From assembly GCA_903891095.1 (NCBI GenBank), contig CAITDI010000088.1, forward strand, positions 1 through 64,000: DNA of 64,000 bases. Direction: 5' to 3'. The stretch's first letter is position 1; each line of letters opens with the position of its first letter. The notes beneath the pieces are model-generated. The model was not told the origin of the DNA and did not search any database. It worked only from the letters and a program-made list of their open reading frames with translations. Both the position numbers and the translations under genes were made by a program. This document shows, in pieces, positions 52,420 to 61,265 of this stretch. Origin of the DNA: an uncultured bacterium (GTDB lineage: Bacteria; Planctomycetota; Phycisphaerae; Phycisphaerales; SM1A02).

Positions 52420-53385
52420 TCACGCAGGGTGCTTCGGCTTCCGCCCCTCAAGCACCGCCGCGACATCGCGCACGACCCAGCTCATGTTGTCCATCGCCGT
52501 CATCGTGCGGCTCGCGAGATGCGGCGCGAGGTGCACGTTCGGCAATCCGAGAAGGGGGCACGAGTCGGTGATCGGCTCGGGGTCGTGCACGTCGAGCAGC
52601 GCCGCGGCCGCGGGATTCGCGCGCATCCACTCGGCCAGCGCGTCGGTGTCGATCACGCAGCCGCGCGAGGTGTTGATCAGGATCGCATCGGGCCGCAGCA
52701 GCGCGATCAGCTCGCGCCCGACAAAGCGCTTGTTGCTCGCGCGGCCGTCGATGTGCACCGTGATCACATCGCACTCGGCGAAGAGTTCCTCGACCGACAC
52801 CGGCTCCGCGCCCTTGCGGTGTTCCGCCGCGATCTCCGTGACATCGTTGTAGACCACGGTGAATCCGATCGCGCGCGCGACCTCGGCCACGCGCTTGCCG
52901 ATGCGCCCGAGCCCGAGGATGCCGAGCACGAGCTCGTCCATCTGCCAGAGCCCGACGACGTCCTGGCGGAGTTCGTCCCACTCGTTCTTCGTCACCGGCT
53001 CCTCGAGAAAGAGCCGCGGCCGCAGCGCGTCGCACAGCAGGCACACGACGTACTCCACGACCGCCTGCGTGTTGGCGTCGGGGGTGGACACGACCTCGAC
53101 CCCACGCGCCTTGCACGCCGCGATGTCGATGTTGTCGGTTCCGACGCCCGCGCGACCGACCACCTTGAGGTTCGGGAGCCTGGCGAGCAGCTTCGCGTCG
53201 ACCTGCGTGTAGGTCCGCACGACCAACGCCTCGACGGCGTGCGCAGCCTCCGCGAACCGCGGGTCGTCCACGCCTGCGTGGATCACCTCGCAGCGCTCGG
53301 CGAGCCAGGAGGCGGCTTCATCCGCGAGATGCTCGGTGACGACTGCAAGCGGCTTGGGCGATTTCGGTGCGGATGTCTGGTCCAT
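52420..53385 (-). CDS. D-isomer-specific 2-hydroxyacid dehydrogenase (phosphoglycerate dehydrogenase-like)
   Basis: A 321-residue NAD-dependent dehydrogenase. VVGRAGVGTDNIDIAACKARG and LGILGLGRIGKRVAEVA (nucleotide-binding GxGxxG) are canonical. Catalytic Arg is in INTSRGCVIDTDAL, Glu in DVHDPEP and His in APHLAS. It lacks the C-terminal ACT domain of long SerA, so it is the short form that starts serine synthesis or acts on a related hydroxyacid. The start is the ATG at 53385. A TATCCT lies 17 bases upstream. Divergent from motA. Confidence 0.87.
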   Translation of the reverse strand: MDQTSAPKSPKPLAVVTEHLADEAASWLAERCEVIHAGVDDPRFAEAAHAVEALVVRTYTQVDAKLLARLPNLKVVGRAGVGTDNIDIAACKARGVEVVSTPDANTQAVVEYVVCLLCDALRPRLFLEEPVTKNEWDELRQDVVGLWQMDELVLGILGLGRIGKRVAEVARAIGFTVVYNDVTEIAAEHRKGAEPVSVEELFAECDVITVHIDGRASNKRFVGRELIALLRPDAILINTSRGCVIDTDALAEWMRANPAAAALLDVHDPEPITDSCPLLGLPNVHLAPHLASRTMTAMDNMSWVVRDVAAVLEGRKPKHPA

Positions 53386-53624
53386 GGGCGGCAAGGTCGG
53401 CGAGGATAGGCGCAAACCCGCCTTCATGCCGTCCGAGAACGGGCGACGACCCCGCGCCATCCCGTCGGACCCTCACAGACGGTCCCCGCCTGCGCGCGTT
53501 GCGCGGATGTCACGAATGGAACCCCCGCGCCGCGCCGATCACGCTTCGGGTCCTCTTCCTGCGCTCGCCGAGCGCGGGTTGCGGGCTTCTTGCGGTGAAT
53601 CCCACCGCGCCGGAGGCGAGAGTC

Positions 53625-54404
53625 ATGGACAAGGCCAGCGTCATTGGAAGCATCATCGGACTCGTCGCGTGCGTCGTCGTCATGTGGATGGCGTCGCACG
53701 GCCACTTCGAGATGTTCTATTCGCCCAAGGGCGTGATCATGGTCTTCGGCGGCACGATCTCCGTGCTCCTCATGGCGATGCCGTTCGAGAACCTGAAGTG
53801 CGTCCCCGGCTACTTCAAGCGCTTCTTCTTCAACAAGGGCCTCAGCGCGATCGAGACCGTCAAGCTCATGAGCACGCTCTCCGACAAGGCGCGCCGCGAC
53901 GGCATCCTCGCCCTCGAGAACGAGATCGAGAAGATCGAAGACCCGTTCCTGTCGAAGGGCCTCCGCATGGCCGTCGACGGCACCGACGAGGAGATCATCG
54001 AGACGACCCTTCGCCTCGAGGTGATGGCGATGCAGGAACGCCACAAGTCGGGCAAGAAGTTCTTCGACCTCATCAAGCTCTATTCGCCCGGCTACGGCCT
54101 GGTCGCGACGCTCATCGGTCAGGTCGGCATGTTCGGCAGCCTCGGCGGCGACATCGCGACCCTCGGTCACATGCTCGCGATCGCCGTCGTTGCGACGATG
54201 TACGGCACCGTGCTCGCGAACGCGATCGCTGGTCCCGTCGGCGACAAGCTCGCGCTGCGCTCGGGCGAGGAGATCCTGTCCAAGGAGATGATGCTGCAGG
54301 GCATCCTCTCGATCCAGGCCGGCGACAACCCGCGCGCCACGCAGGAGAAGATGCTCGCGTTCATCCCGAACACCGTGCGTCGCAACCTCAAGCTCGCGGC
54401 TTGA
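53625..54404 (+). CDS. motA: Flagellar stator protein MotA
   Basis: A 259-residue four-TM protein of the MotA/TolQ/ExbB family. TM1 is at about 5-24 and TM2 at about 32-52, then a cytoplasmic loop with charged helix LSDKARRDGILALENEIEKI, then YSPGYGLVATLIGQVGMFGSL (TM3 with conserved Pro) and TM4 near 185-205. It forms the proton- or sodium-driven rotor around MotB. GGAGG eight bases upstream sets the start. It is followed 50 bp later by motB. Confidence 0.93.
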   Translation: MDKASVIGSIIGLVACVVVMWMASHGHFEMFYSPKGVIMVFGGTISVLLMAMPFENLKCVPGYFKRFFFNKGLSAIETVKLMSTLSDKARRDGILALENEIEKIEDPFLSKGLRMAVDGTDEEIIETTLRLEVMAMQERHKSGKKFFDLIKLYSPGYGLVATLIGQVGMFGSLGGDIATLGHMLAIAVVATMYGTVLANAIAGPVGDKLALRSGEEILSKEMMLQGILSIQAGDNPRATQEKMLAFIPNTVRRNLKLAA

Positions 54405-54453
54405 TCCAGCACTGATTCTGCACTGATTCCGCAGCACCGAAAGCGCACGCACC

Positions 54454-55356
54454 ATGGCCGACGCCAAGCACGACAACCACGGAAAGAAGGACGCCGGTCA
54501 CGGCTCCGGCGGTGGCGGTCACGGCGACGACGGCGGTCACAAGAAGAAGCACGGCGGCCACGGTGGTGGCGGTCACGGCGGCGGTTCGCACGAGGAGCAC
54601 GAGGGCGCGCCCGAGTGGCTGATCTCGTTCGCCGACATGGTGATGCTCATGATGGGCTTCTTCGTGATCATGTTCGCGCTCAACGCGCAGCCGAAGGGCG
54701 GCAACGCGGGCGGCGGCGGCGAGCAGGCCGAGGGCGTCGCGACCGAGCAGAACTTCGTCGATCTTGCGATCGCGGTGCGTCGCGCGTTCAACAACGACGT
54801 CGACCTCAACTCGACCGATCCCAACGACAAGGCGCTCATCGAGCGCATCAAGCAGCTCGAGAAGAACGGCGCCGGCACCAGCCGCGACGAAGGCACGGCG
54901 GGCAAGGACCGCAATGTCCAGAGCGTGCGCCCCGGCGACCGCTTTGGCCGCGGCACCAGCGTGATGTTCCGTGCGGGCACCGCCGAGCTCACCACCACCG
55001 CGCAGAAGACCATCGACGAGCTCGCCAAGCAGCTCGACGGCCAGACCCCGCTCGTCGAGGTCTACGGCCATGTCGGCGCGGGCGAATGCGTGGGCGACCC
55101 GCAGAAGGCCATGAAGCTCTCGACCGAGCGTTCGCTCGCCGTCGCCCAGCGCCTTGCGGGCGCGGGACTCGACTACTGGCGCATGCGTGTCCGTGCTGCC
55201 GGCGACGGCGACCGCGTGGAGCCGTATCCCACTGGCGCGACTTCCGATGCGCGGAACCAGCGCGTCGAGATCCGCGTGCTCGATGAGGCTGCCCCCTCGC
55301 GGGAGCGCATGCGCCCGATGTCGGGCGCCGACGGCCCGCGCGGCCGCGCAGAGTGA
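54454..55356 (+). CDS. motB: Stator protein MotB with His/Gly-rich N-terminus
   Basis: A 300-residue stator subunit. Residues 1-50 are cytoplasmic and built of HGGHGGGGHGGG-like sequence with more than a dozen histidines. The single TM (about 55-76) has PEWLISFADMVMLMMGFF, with the essential ion-binding Asp in F-A-D-M. A plug/linker follows, then an OmpA/MotB peptidoglycan-binding domain (about 165-275, ending SDARNQRVEIRVL). The plan is that of MotB, but the His-rich tail is unusual and could bind metal ions. Confidence 0.9.
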   Translation: MADAKHDNHGKKDAGHGSGGGGHGDDGGHKKKHGGHGGGGHGGGSHEEHEGAPEWLISFADMVMLMMGFFVIMFALNAQPKGGNAGGGGEQAEGVATEQNFVDLAIAVRRAFNNDVDLNSTDPNDKALIERIKQLEKNGAGTSRDEGTAGKDRNVQSVRPGDRFGRGTSVMFRAGTAELTTTAQKTIDELAKQLDGQTPLVEVYGHVGAGECVGDPQKAMKLSTERSLAVAQRLAGAGLDYWRMRVRAAGDGDRVEPYPTGATSDARNQRVEIRVLDEAAPSRERMRPMSGADGPRGRAE

Positions 55357-55554
55357 CCAATCGTCACAACCCAAACGGGCAATTGGACGCCGTCTGCGGG
55401 ACGAGCCTTGTTTTCCGCGATCTCGGTGGTAGTTTCAAAGGCGCGTTATGGCCCGAACCATCGGGGCATTCGCGCGTAGCCTGCACCACCTCAGCTCGAC
55501 CAACCCAGCTTGAACACCTCAAACTGGGAAACCTCAGACTGGGACACCACGAAG
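55357..55554 (+). other. Intergenic region before the subtilase-like gene
   Basis: About 200 bp after motB. I see a short direct repeat of AACCTCAGACTGGGA type (about 55515-55550) and no gene. A promoter for the next gene probably lies here, possibly in the AT-richer part around 55400-55445. Confidence 0.35.
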
Positions 55555-57198
55555 ATGAAGACGATGCCGAAGCCCATGCTGAAGCCCATGCTGAAGCCCA
55601 TGCTGAAGATGACGACGTCGCAGTCTGCTCACGCGCGTCTGCTGCTCTCGATGCCGCTGTCGCTCTGCGTCGTCGTCGGCGCCGTGGCGTCCATCGCGAG
55701 TGCGGACACCTTCACGGACATCAAGTACACCGATCTCGTCGCGCGTCTTGGCGCGAATGTTCCGACTGGCGCCGGCATCGGCATGGGCCAGGTCGAGGCG
55801 CCGGAGAACACCCAGGGTTCGTACGCGCCGGATCTTGCCAACCCTGAGTTCGTGGGCAAGACCGTCACGCTGCTTTCGGGCAACACGCAGTTGCCAAGCT
55901 GGCACGGCACCGAGGTCGGCAAGGCGTACTACGGCAACACGCAGTCGATCTCCAAGGGCGTCACCAGCATCTCGGTGTGGGAAGTCAACCCGTGGATCCA
56001 GAGCGCGTACCTTCGCGTCGGGCAGGGCGTGACGCAGCCGCTGACGCCGCCGGCGGGATTGCGCGTCTTCAACCACTCGTGGATCGGATCGTTCGGCTCG
56101 GCCGCAAGCGACAACGACGCGCTGCGCCGCCTCGACTACACGGTCACGCGCGACAACATCTTCATCGCCGCGGGCGTGAACAACGGCGCGGGCAGCGTCG
56201 GCCAGGCGATGATGGCGTACTGCTTCAATGGCGTCGCCGTCGGCTTGCCCGACGGCAATCACTCGACCAGCCTGACGCCCACGGGTGTCGACGGCGCGGG
56301 TCGGCGCAAGCCCGACCTCGTCGCGCCAGGGCAGTTCACGAGCTTCGCGACGCCCGTGGTCGGCTCGGCTGCGGCGCTGCTCTTCGACGCCGCGGACAGC
56401 GATCCCGCCGTCGCGACCAATCCCAACGCCAACAAGGCGCTCACGGTGAAGGCCTGCCTCATGGCCGGCACCACGCACCGCGCTGCCTGGACCAACAACA
56501 CGCCCACCAGCGGCGCAAGCCGCGGTATCGCGACCACGCCGCTCGACACGACCTACGGCGCCGACCTGCTCAACGTCGATCGCGCGCACCGCATCTTCAC
56601 CGGCGGCGAGGCGAGCGATTTCCCGACGCCGCAGACGACCGCGTTCACCCGCCACCAGGGCTGGGACTACGTGACGAGCATCGCCTCGAACACGAGCGTC
56701 TACTGGACCTTCCGTGTGCACAAGCCCGTCGCCGAGGCGAGCGTGCTCGCCACCTGGCACCGTCAGGTCGCGACCAACTTCACCACATGGAACGTGCAGG
56801 ATCTCGACCTCCGCCTCTGGAAGCTCGAAGGCGGCGCGCTCGTGTCGATCACCGGCGACGCCGGCGCGGCGTGGTTCGCCAGCGGCAACTGCGAGAGCAA
56901 GAGCACCGTCGACAACACCGAGCACCTCTACCTCAAGAACCTCTCGGCGGGCGACTACGTGCTTGAGCTCCGTCGCGTGGCCGGCACGCAGACCGCGCTG
57001 CCCGTGGCGGTGGCGTGGTACATGCCTGACACGCAGATGACCGCCGATCTCGACGGCAACGGCGTCGTCGGCCCTGGCGACCTCGCGATCCTGCTCAACA
57101 GCTGGGGGGGATCGGGCCTGCCCGATCTCAGCGGCGACGGCGTCGTGAATGCCGCCGACATCAGCATCATGCTCAGCCAGTGGGGGCCTGTCCTCTGA
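55555..57198 (+). CDS. Secreted subtilase-like protein with dockerin tail
   Basis: A 547-residue exported protein. An N-terminal positively charged run of three 12-bp repeats (PMLK) precedes a signal peptide ending A-S-A-D (about 50). The central region follows an S8 subtilisin plan: SWHGTEVGKAYYGN carries the His, FNHSWIG and FIAAGVNNG the oxyanion region, and TSFATPVVGSAAALLF the Ser. The usual catalytic Asp region reads GIGMGQVEAPE, so Asp may be lost or replaced. A C-terminal beta domain follows, then two dockerin-like repeats (DLDGNGVVGPGDLAILL and DLSGDGVVNAADISIML). Activity is therefore uncertain. The start could also be 55510 or 55609. Confidence 0.75.
   Translation: MKTMPKPMLKPMLKPMLKMTTSQSAHARLLLSMPLSLCVVVGAVASIASADTFTDIKYTDLVARLGANVPTGAGIGMGQVEAPENTQGSYAPDLANPEFVGKTVTLLSGNTQLPSWHGTEVGKAYYGNTQSISKGVTSISVWEVNPWIQSAYLRVGQGVTQPLTPPAGLRVFNHSWIGSFGSAASDNDALRRLDYTVTRDNIFIAAGVNNGAGSVGQAMMAYCFNGVAVGLPDGNHSTSLTPTGVDGAGRRKPDLVAPGQFTSFATPVVGSAAALLFDAADSDPAVATNPNANKALTVKACLMAGTTHRAAWTNNTPTSGASRGIATTPLDTTYGADLLNVDRAHRIFTGGEASDFPTPQTTAFTRHQGWDYVTSIASNTSVYWTFRVHKPVAEASVLATWHRQVATNFTTWNVQDLDLRLWKLEGGALVSITGDAGAAWFASGNCESKSTVDNTEHLYLKNLSAGDYVLELRRVAGTQTALPVAVAWYMPDTQMTADLDGNGVVGPGDLAILLNSWGGSGLPDLSGDGVVNAADISIMLSQWGPVL
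55573..55608 (+). repeat. 12-bp in-frame tandem repeat at the start of the subtilase-like gene
   Basis: Three exact units of CCCATGCTGAAG encode P-M-L-K repeats before the signal peptide. Each unit carries an ATG, so several initiation points exist. Confidence 0.85.
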
Positions 57199-57240
57199 GC
57201 CCGCGCCGCTGAGGCCGCGGCTCGCCACGCGCGCAGTCAC

Positions 57241-57246
57241 TAGACT
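57241..57246 (+). promoter_or_regulatory. TAGACT, -10-like hexamer 9 nt before the permease gene
   Basis: TAGACT precedes the ATG at 57256 by nine bases, the same layout as before several other genes in this window. Confidence 0.45.
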
Positions 57247-57255
57247 CCGCGCCTG

Positions 57256-58977
57256 ATGCGTCCGATGACCCAACGCGTTTGGCTCGTGCTGCTGCTCCTC
57301 GTGATCGGGGTGCCGCTGCTCTATCCGATCTGGCTGGGCGTCGCGAGCGCATTCGTCGCCGACGACGGATCGCTCACGCTCTTCCACGTGCTCAACGTGT
57401 TCCGCGATCCCGTCCTGCGCGAAGGCCTGCTCAATGCGTTCCTGATCGCGACCGCGACCACCGCGGCCGCGGTGTGCATCGCGCTGCCGCTGGCGCTTGT
57501 CTCGGCGCGCATGGTGTTCCCTGGCAAGGCGCTGCTCTCGACGCTGGTGCTGGCGCCGATCATCCTGCCGCCGTTCGTCGGCGCGATCGGCATGCGCCAG
57601 CTGCTCGGCCGCGAAGGCGCGATCAACGCGCTGCTGCTGGACCTGCACGCGATCTCCGCGCCGATCGACTTTCTCGGCACGGGCGGATTCGCGCTGATCG
57701 TGCTGCTCGAGGCGTTCGCGCTCTTCCCGGTGCTCTATCTCAATCTCGTCGCCGCGATCGCGAACCTCGATCCCGCGATGGAGGAAGCCGCGACCAACGC
57801 GGGCGCGGGTCGGTGGACGCGGTTCTTCCGCATCACGCTGCCGTTGATTCGGCCTGGCCTGTTCGCGGGCGGCACGATCGTGTTCGTGTGGAGCTTTACC
57901 GAGCTGGGCACGCCGCTCATGATGGAGTTCGGCAAGACGACTTCGGTCCAGATCTTCAACGGCATCAAGGAGATGGAGGCGTCGCGCCAGCCGTATGCGC
58001 TCACGGCGGTCATGCTCGCGGCCACGATCCTGTCGTACACCGTTGGTCGACTCGTCCTCGGTGGCAAGGGCCACGAGATGCTCGCCAAGGCCAGCGCGGG
58101 CGCGGGGCTCAAGACGCTCGTCGGATGGCCCGCGCGGCTTGCGACGGCGGCGTTCGCGCTCGTGGCCTTGGTCGCGCTGCTCCCGCATCTCGGCGTGATC
58201 GGCGTTGCGATTGCGACGAACGGCCGCTGGTACGGCTCGATCCTGCCCGCGAGCGTGACGGGCGACCATTTCGTGCAGGCGCTCACGCATCCGCTCGCCG
58301 CGGGTTCGGTGCGCAACTCGCTGGTCTTTGCGGGCATCGCGACGGCGATCGACGTCGTGGTCGGCCTCTTCGTCGCGCGGCTGCTCGTGCGGGGAACGGT
58401 GCGCGGCCGCGCGCTGCTCGACGCGCTGGTCATGTTGCCGCTCGCAGTGCCGGGGCTCGTGTTTGCGTTCGGTCTCGTCGCAGCGAGCCTGCGCTGGCCG
58501 TTCAACGAGGGCGCGCCGCTGCATTTCGTCGGCGACATCCTCGGACCGATGCCGAATCCGATTCCGTTCCTGGTGCTCGCGTACGCGGTGCGTCGGTTGC
58601 CGTATGTCGTGCGCTCCGCCGCGGCGGGGCTCGAGCAGACATCGGTCGCGCTGGAGGAAGCCGCGTTCAACGTCGGCGCCTCCCGCTGGCGCGTGACCCG
58701 CAAGATCGTGCTGCCGTTGCTCGCGGCCAACCTCGCGGCGGGCGCGATCCTCGCGTTCTGCTTCGCGATGCTCGAGGTGTCCGACAGCCTGATCCTCGCG
58801 CAGCGCGAGAGCGACTTCCCGATCACGAAGGCGATCTTCTCGCTCACCGAGCGCCTCGGCGACGGTCCCGGCGTGGCGAGCGCGCTCGGCGTGTGGGCGA
58901 TGGCGTTCCTCGGCGTGGCGCTCGCGACCGCGGCGGCGCTGGTCGGCAAGAGGGCTGGCGCGATCTTTCGCGGGTGA
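57256..58977 (+). CDS. ABC transporter permease, fused two-domain (iron/thiamine type)
   Basis: A 573-residue inner-membrane permease with two homologous halves of about six TM each. Both halves carry the ATPase-contact EAA loop: EEAATNAGAGRWTRFFRITLP (about 175-195) and EEAAFNVGASRWRVTRKIVLP (about 470-490). This fused arrangement is typical of FbpB/SfuB ferric-iron and ThiP thiamine permeases. No ATPase or binding protein is adjacent in the window, so the partners must be encoded elsewhere. Convergent with recQ. Confidence 0.87.
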   Translation: MRPMTQRVWLVLLLLVIGVPLLYPIWLGVASAFVADDGSLTLFHVLNVFRDPVLREGLLNAFLIATATTAAAVCIALPLALVSARMVFPGKALLSTLVLAPIILPPFVGAIGMRQLLGREGAINALLLDLHAISAPIDFLGTGGFALIVLLEAFALFPVLYLNLVAAIANLDPAMEEAATNAGAGRWTRFFRITLPLIRPGLFAGGTIVFVWSFTELGTPLMMEFGKTTSVQIFNGIKEMEASRQPYALTAVMLAATILSYTVGRLVLGGKGHEMLAKASAGAGLKTLVGWPARLATAAFALVALVALLPHLGVIGVAIATNGRWYGSILPASVTGDHFVQALTHPLAAGSVRNSLVFAGIATAIDVVVGLFVARLLVRGTVRGRALLDALVMLPLAVPGLVFAFGLVAASLRWPFNEGAPLHFVGDILGPMPNPIPFLVLAYAVRRLPYVVRSAAAGLEQTSVALEEAAFNVGASRWRVTRKIVLPLLAANLAAGAILAFCFAMLEVSDSLILAQRESDFPITKAIFSLTERLGDGPGVASALGVWAMAFLGVALATAAALVGKRAGAIFRG

Positions 58978-59000
58978 TGCGCCGCGCGTCGCGCGTCCCG

Positions 59001-61244
59001 CTATCGCTTCGCCTGCGCCGCGAGCGCGAGATGCACGCGCAGCACGCCGTACGACACGCGCCCCTCGAGGCGCTCGTGGATCGCCTTCAGGCCCATGCCG
59101 CGTTCGGCTGCGAACGCCGCTTCAACCTCGCGTGCCATGTCGTCGCTCATGAAGCGCGAGCGGGGGAGTTCCTCGCCCGACTCGATCGCTGCGATGAGAT
59201 GCGACTCGATGGTCGTGGTGGCGAGCCCGCGTTCCGCAGCGATCTCGTCGATCGAACGGCCCGCGCGGAACATCGCCAGCGTCTCGCGCGTGGTCTCGTT
59301 GAGCGCGCCGTCGGTGCGCGGCTTGCGCGCGGGCGCCGCGCTCGCAGGCGCGACCTGCGCGAACGCCATCCGCGGATGCGACTCGAGCCACGACGCGATC
59401 TCGGCGAGGAACTCGCGACCAAAGTCCGCGAGCTTCTTCTCGCCGACGCCCGGCACGCGCAGCATCTCCGCGTCGCTCGTCGGATACAGCCGCGCCATGT
59501 AGCGGAGCGTCGCGTCGCTGAACACGACGTACGGCGGCACGCCGCGCGCATCGGCGAGCGTCTTGCGCACGCCGCGCAGTCGCGTGAACAGCTCCTCGTC
59601 GCACTCGACCGCGCCTGCCTTGAGCGACGGCTTGGCGGCGGCTTCGTCGTCGCTCGCCTTGACGACGGGCTTGACGAGCATGATCGGCGCGCGCTGCCTC
59701 AGCGCGTCGAGGCCCAGCTCGGTGATCTCGATCGTCGGGAACTGCCCCTCGCCGAGCGCGAGATGCCCCGACTGCACGAGCTGCCGCCCGAGCGAGACCC
59801 ACGCCGCGCGCGGGCGGTCCTTGCCGATGCCGTAGGTCGTGAGCTCGGTGTGGAACCAGCGGCGGATCTTCTCGGTGTCGGCGCCCGCGAGGACATCGGC
59901 CACATGCTGGAGCCCGACGCCGAAGCCCGACTTCTGCGCGATGCGCAGCACGCAGCTCAGGAGCTTCTGCGAATCGAGCGTCGCGTCGTAGCTTTCGCGC
60001 GGCTCGAGGCAGTTGTCGCACCCGTCGCAGCGGCCGGCTTCCCACGTCTCGCCAAAGTAGCCGAGGAGCTCCACGCGGCGGCACTTCGCGCTGTCGGCGA
60101 ATCCCGCCATGCGGTCGAGCTGCGCGCGCGACACGCGGCGCGCGTCCTCGTCCTCGATCTCGTTGATGAAGCCGACGTACTTGGCGACGTCGCCGCGCGA
60201 GTAGAGCAGCAGGCACTCGCTCGGCAGTCCGTCGCGGCCCGCGCGGCCGGTCTCCTGGTAGTAGCCCTCGACGTTCTTGGGGAGATCGGCGTGGATCACG
60301 AAGCGCACGTTCGGCTTGTTGATGCCCATGCCGAACGCGACCGTCGCGCACACGACGCGCACCTCGTCGCGCAGGAACGCGTCCTGGTTGCGCGCGCGCG
60401 TCTCGGCCTCGAGCCCCGCGTGATACGCGAGCGCCGACACGCCGGCCTTCGACAGCGCGGCGGCCATCGCCTCGGTCGACTTGCGCGACTGGCAGTAGAC
60501 GATGCCCGAGTCGTCGTTCCGTCCGCGCACGAACTCGACGACCTGCGCCGCAGCGCCGTCCTTCGCGACCACGCGGTACATCAGGTTCGGGCGGTTGAAG
60601 CTCGCGACGAACACCTCGGGTTCATCGAGCCGCAGCTGCGACACAATGTCCTCGCGCACGCGCGGCGTGGCGGTCGCGGTCAGCGCGAGCGTCGGAACGC
60701 CGGGCAGCGCTTGCCGCACCGAAAGCAGACGCCGGTATTCCGGGCGAAAATCATGGCCCCACTCGCTGATGCAGTGCGCTTCGTCGACGGCGAGCGCGCT
60801 CACGTTCCAACGCGCGACGCGCGCGAGAAAGTCGGGCATCACCAGCCGCTCGGGCGCGACGAAGAGGATCTTCGTGCGGCCGTTCTCGAGGTCCGCGAGC
60901 CGTCGGCGCGCCTCGCCATCCTCGAGCGAGGAGTTGAGCGCCGTTGCTGCGACGCCCGCCGCCTGCAGCTGGTCGACCTGGTCCTTCATCAGCGCGATGA
61001 GCGGCGAGACGACGACCGTCAGTCCGTCGCGCACGAGCGCGGGCAGCTGGTAGCACAGGCTCTTGCCTGCGCCGGTCGGCAGGATCGCGACCGCGTCGCG
61101 CCCCGCGAGCGAGACTTCCATGATCTCGCGCTGCAGCGGGCGGAACTCGTCGTAGCCGAACACCTGCTTGAGCAGCAGCGGAAGGCGCGAGGTTGGTGAT
61201 GGCGTTGGCGTCATCTTTGTCGGGGTCGTCGTCGTCGTCGTCAT
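59001..61244 (-). CDS. recQ: ATP-dependent DNA helicase RecQ
   Basis: A 747-residue 3'-5' helicase. Motif I is LPTGAGKSLCYQLPA (about 53), motif II VDEAHCISEWGHDFRP (DEAH), motif VI QETGRAGRDG. The zinc cysteines of the RQC domain are in CRR...CDGCDNCLEP, followed by a winged helix, an HRDC domain (about 570-640, LRGVRKTLADARGVPPYVVF) and a C-terminal helix-turn-helix segment with TRETLAMFRAGRSIDEIA. The N-terminus starts with a Thr run encoded by a GTC-type microsatellite (61223-61240). RecQ resolves recombination and fork intermediates. Confidence 0.93.
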   Translation of the reverse strand: MTTTTTTPTKMTPTPSPTSRLPLLLKQVFGYDEFRPLQREIMEVSLAGRDAVAILPTGAGKSLCYQLPALVRDGLTVVVSPLIALMKDQVDQLQAAGVAATALNSSLEDGEARRRLADLENGRTKILFVAPERLVMPDFLARVARWNVSALAVDEAHCISEWGHDFRPEYRRLLSVRQALPGVPTLALTATATPRVREDIVSQLRLDEPEVFVASFNRPNLMYRVVAKDGAAAQVVEFVRGRNDDSGIVYCQSRKSTEAMAAALSKAGVSALAYHAGLEAETRARNQDAFLRDEVRVVCATVAFGMGINKPNVRFVIHADLPKNVEGYYQETGRAGRDGLPSECLLLYSRGDVAKYVGFINEIEDEDARRVSRAQLDRMAGFADSAKCRRVELLGYFGETWEAGRCDGCDNCLEPRESYDATLDSQKLLSCVLRIAQKSGFGVGLQHVADVLAGADTEKIRRWFHTELTTYGIGKDRPRAAWVSLGRQLVQSGHLALGEGQFPTIEITELGLDALRQRAPIMLVKPVVKASDDEAAAKPSLKAGAVECDEELFTRLRGVRKTLADARGVPPYVVFSDATLRYMARLYPTSDAEMLRVPGVGEKKLADFGREFLAEIASWLESHPRMAFAQVAPASAAPARKPRTDGALNETTRETLAMFRAGRSIDEIAAERGLATTTIESHLIAAIESGEELPRSRFMSDDMAREVEAAFAAERGMGLKAIHERLEGRVSYGVLRVHLALAAQAKR

Positions 61245-61265
61245 TCCGCGATTCTTGCCGCGAAA

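Noticed and set aside
53367-53624. N-terminal extension of motA by 86 codons
   Set aside because: The extension is shadow-like and the ATG at 53625 has GGAGG at the right distance and begins a normal MotA.
57279-61199. A 1306-codon plus-strand open frame across the permease and recQ
   Set aside because: It overlaps two clear genes in other frames, is composed of Arg/Ala-rich shadow sequence and has no domain. Long frames of this kind are common in GC-rich DNA.
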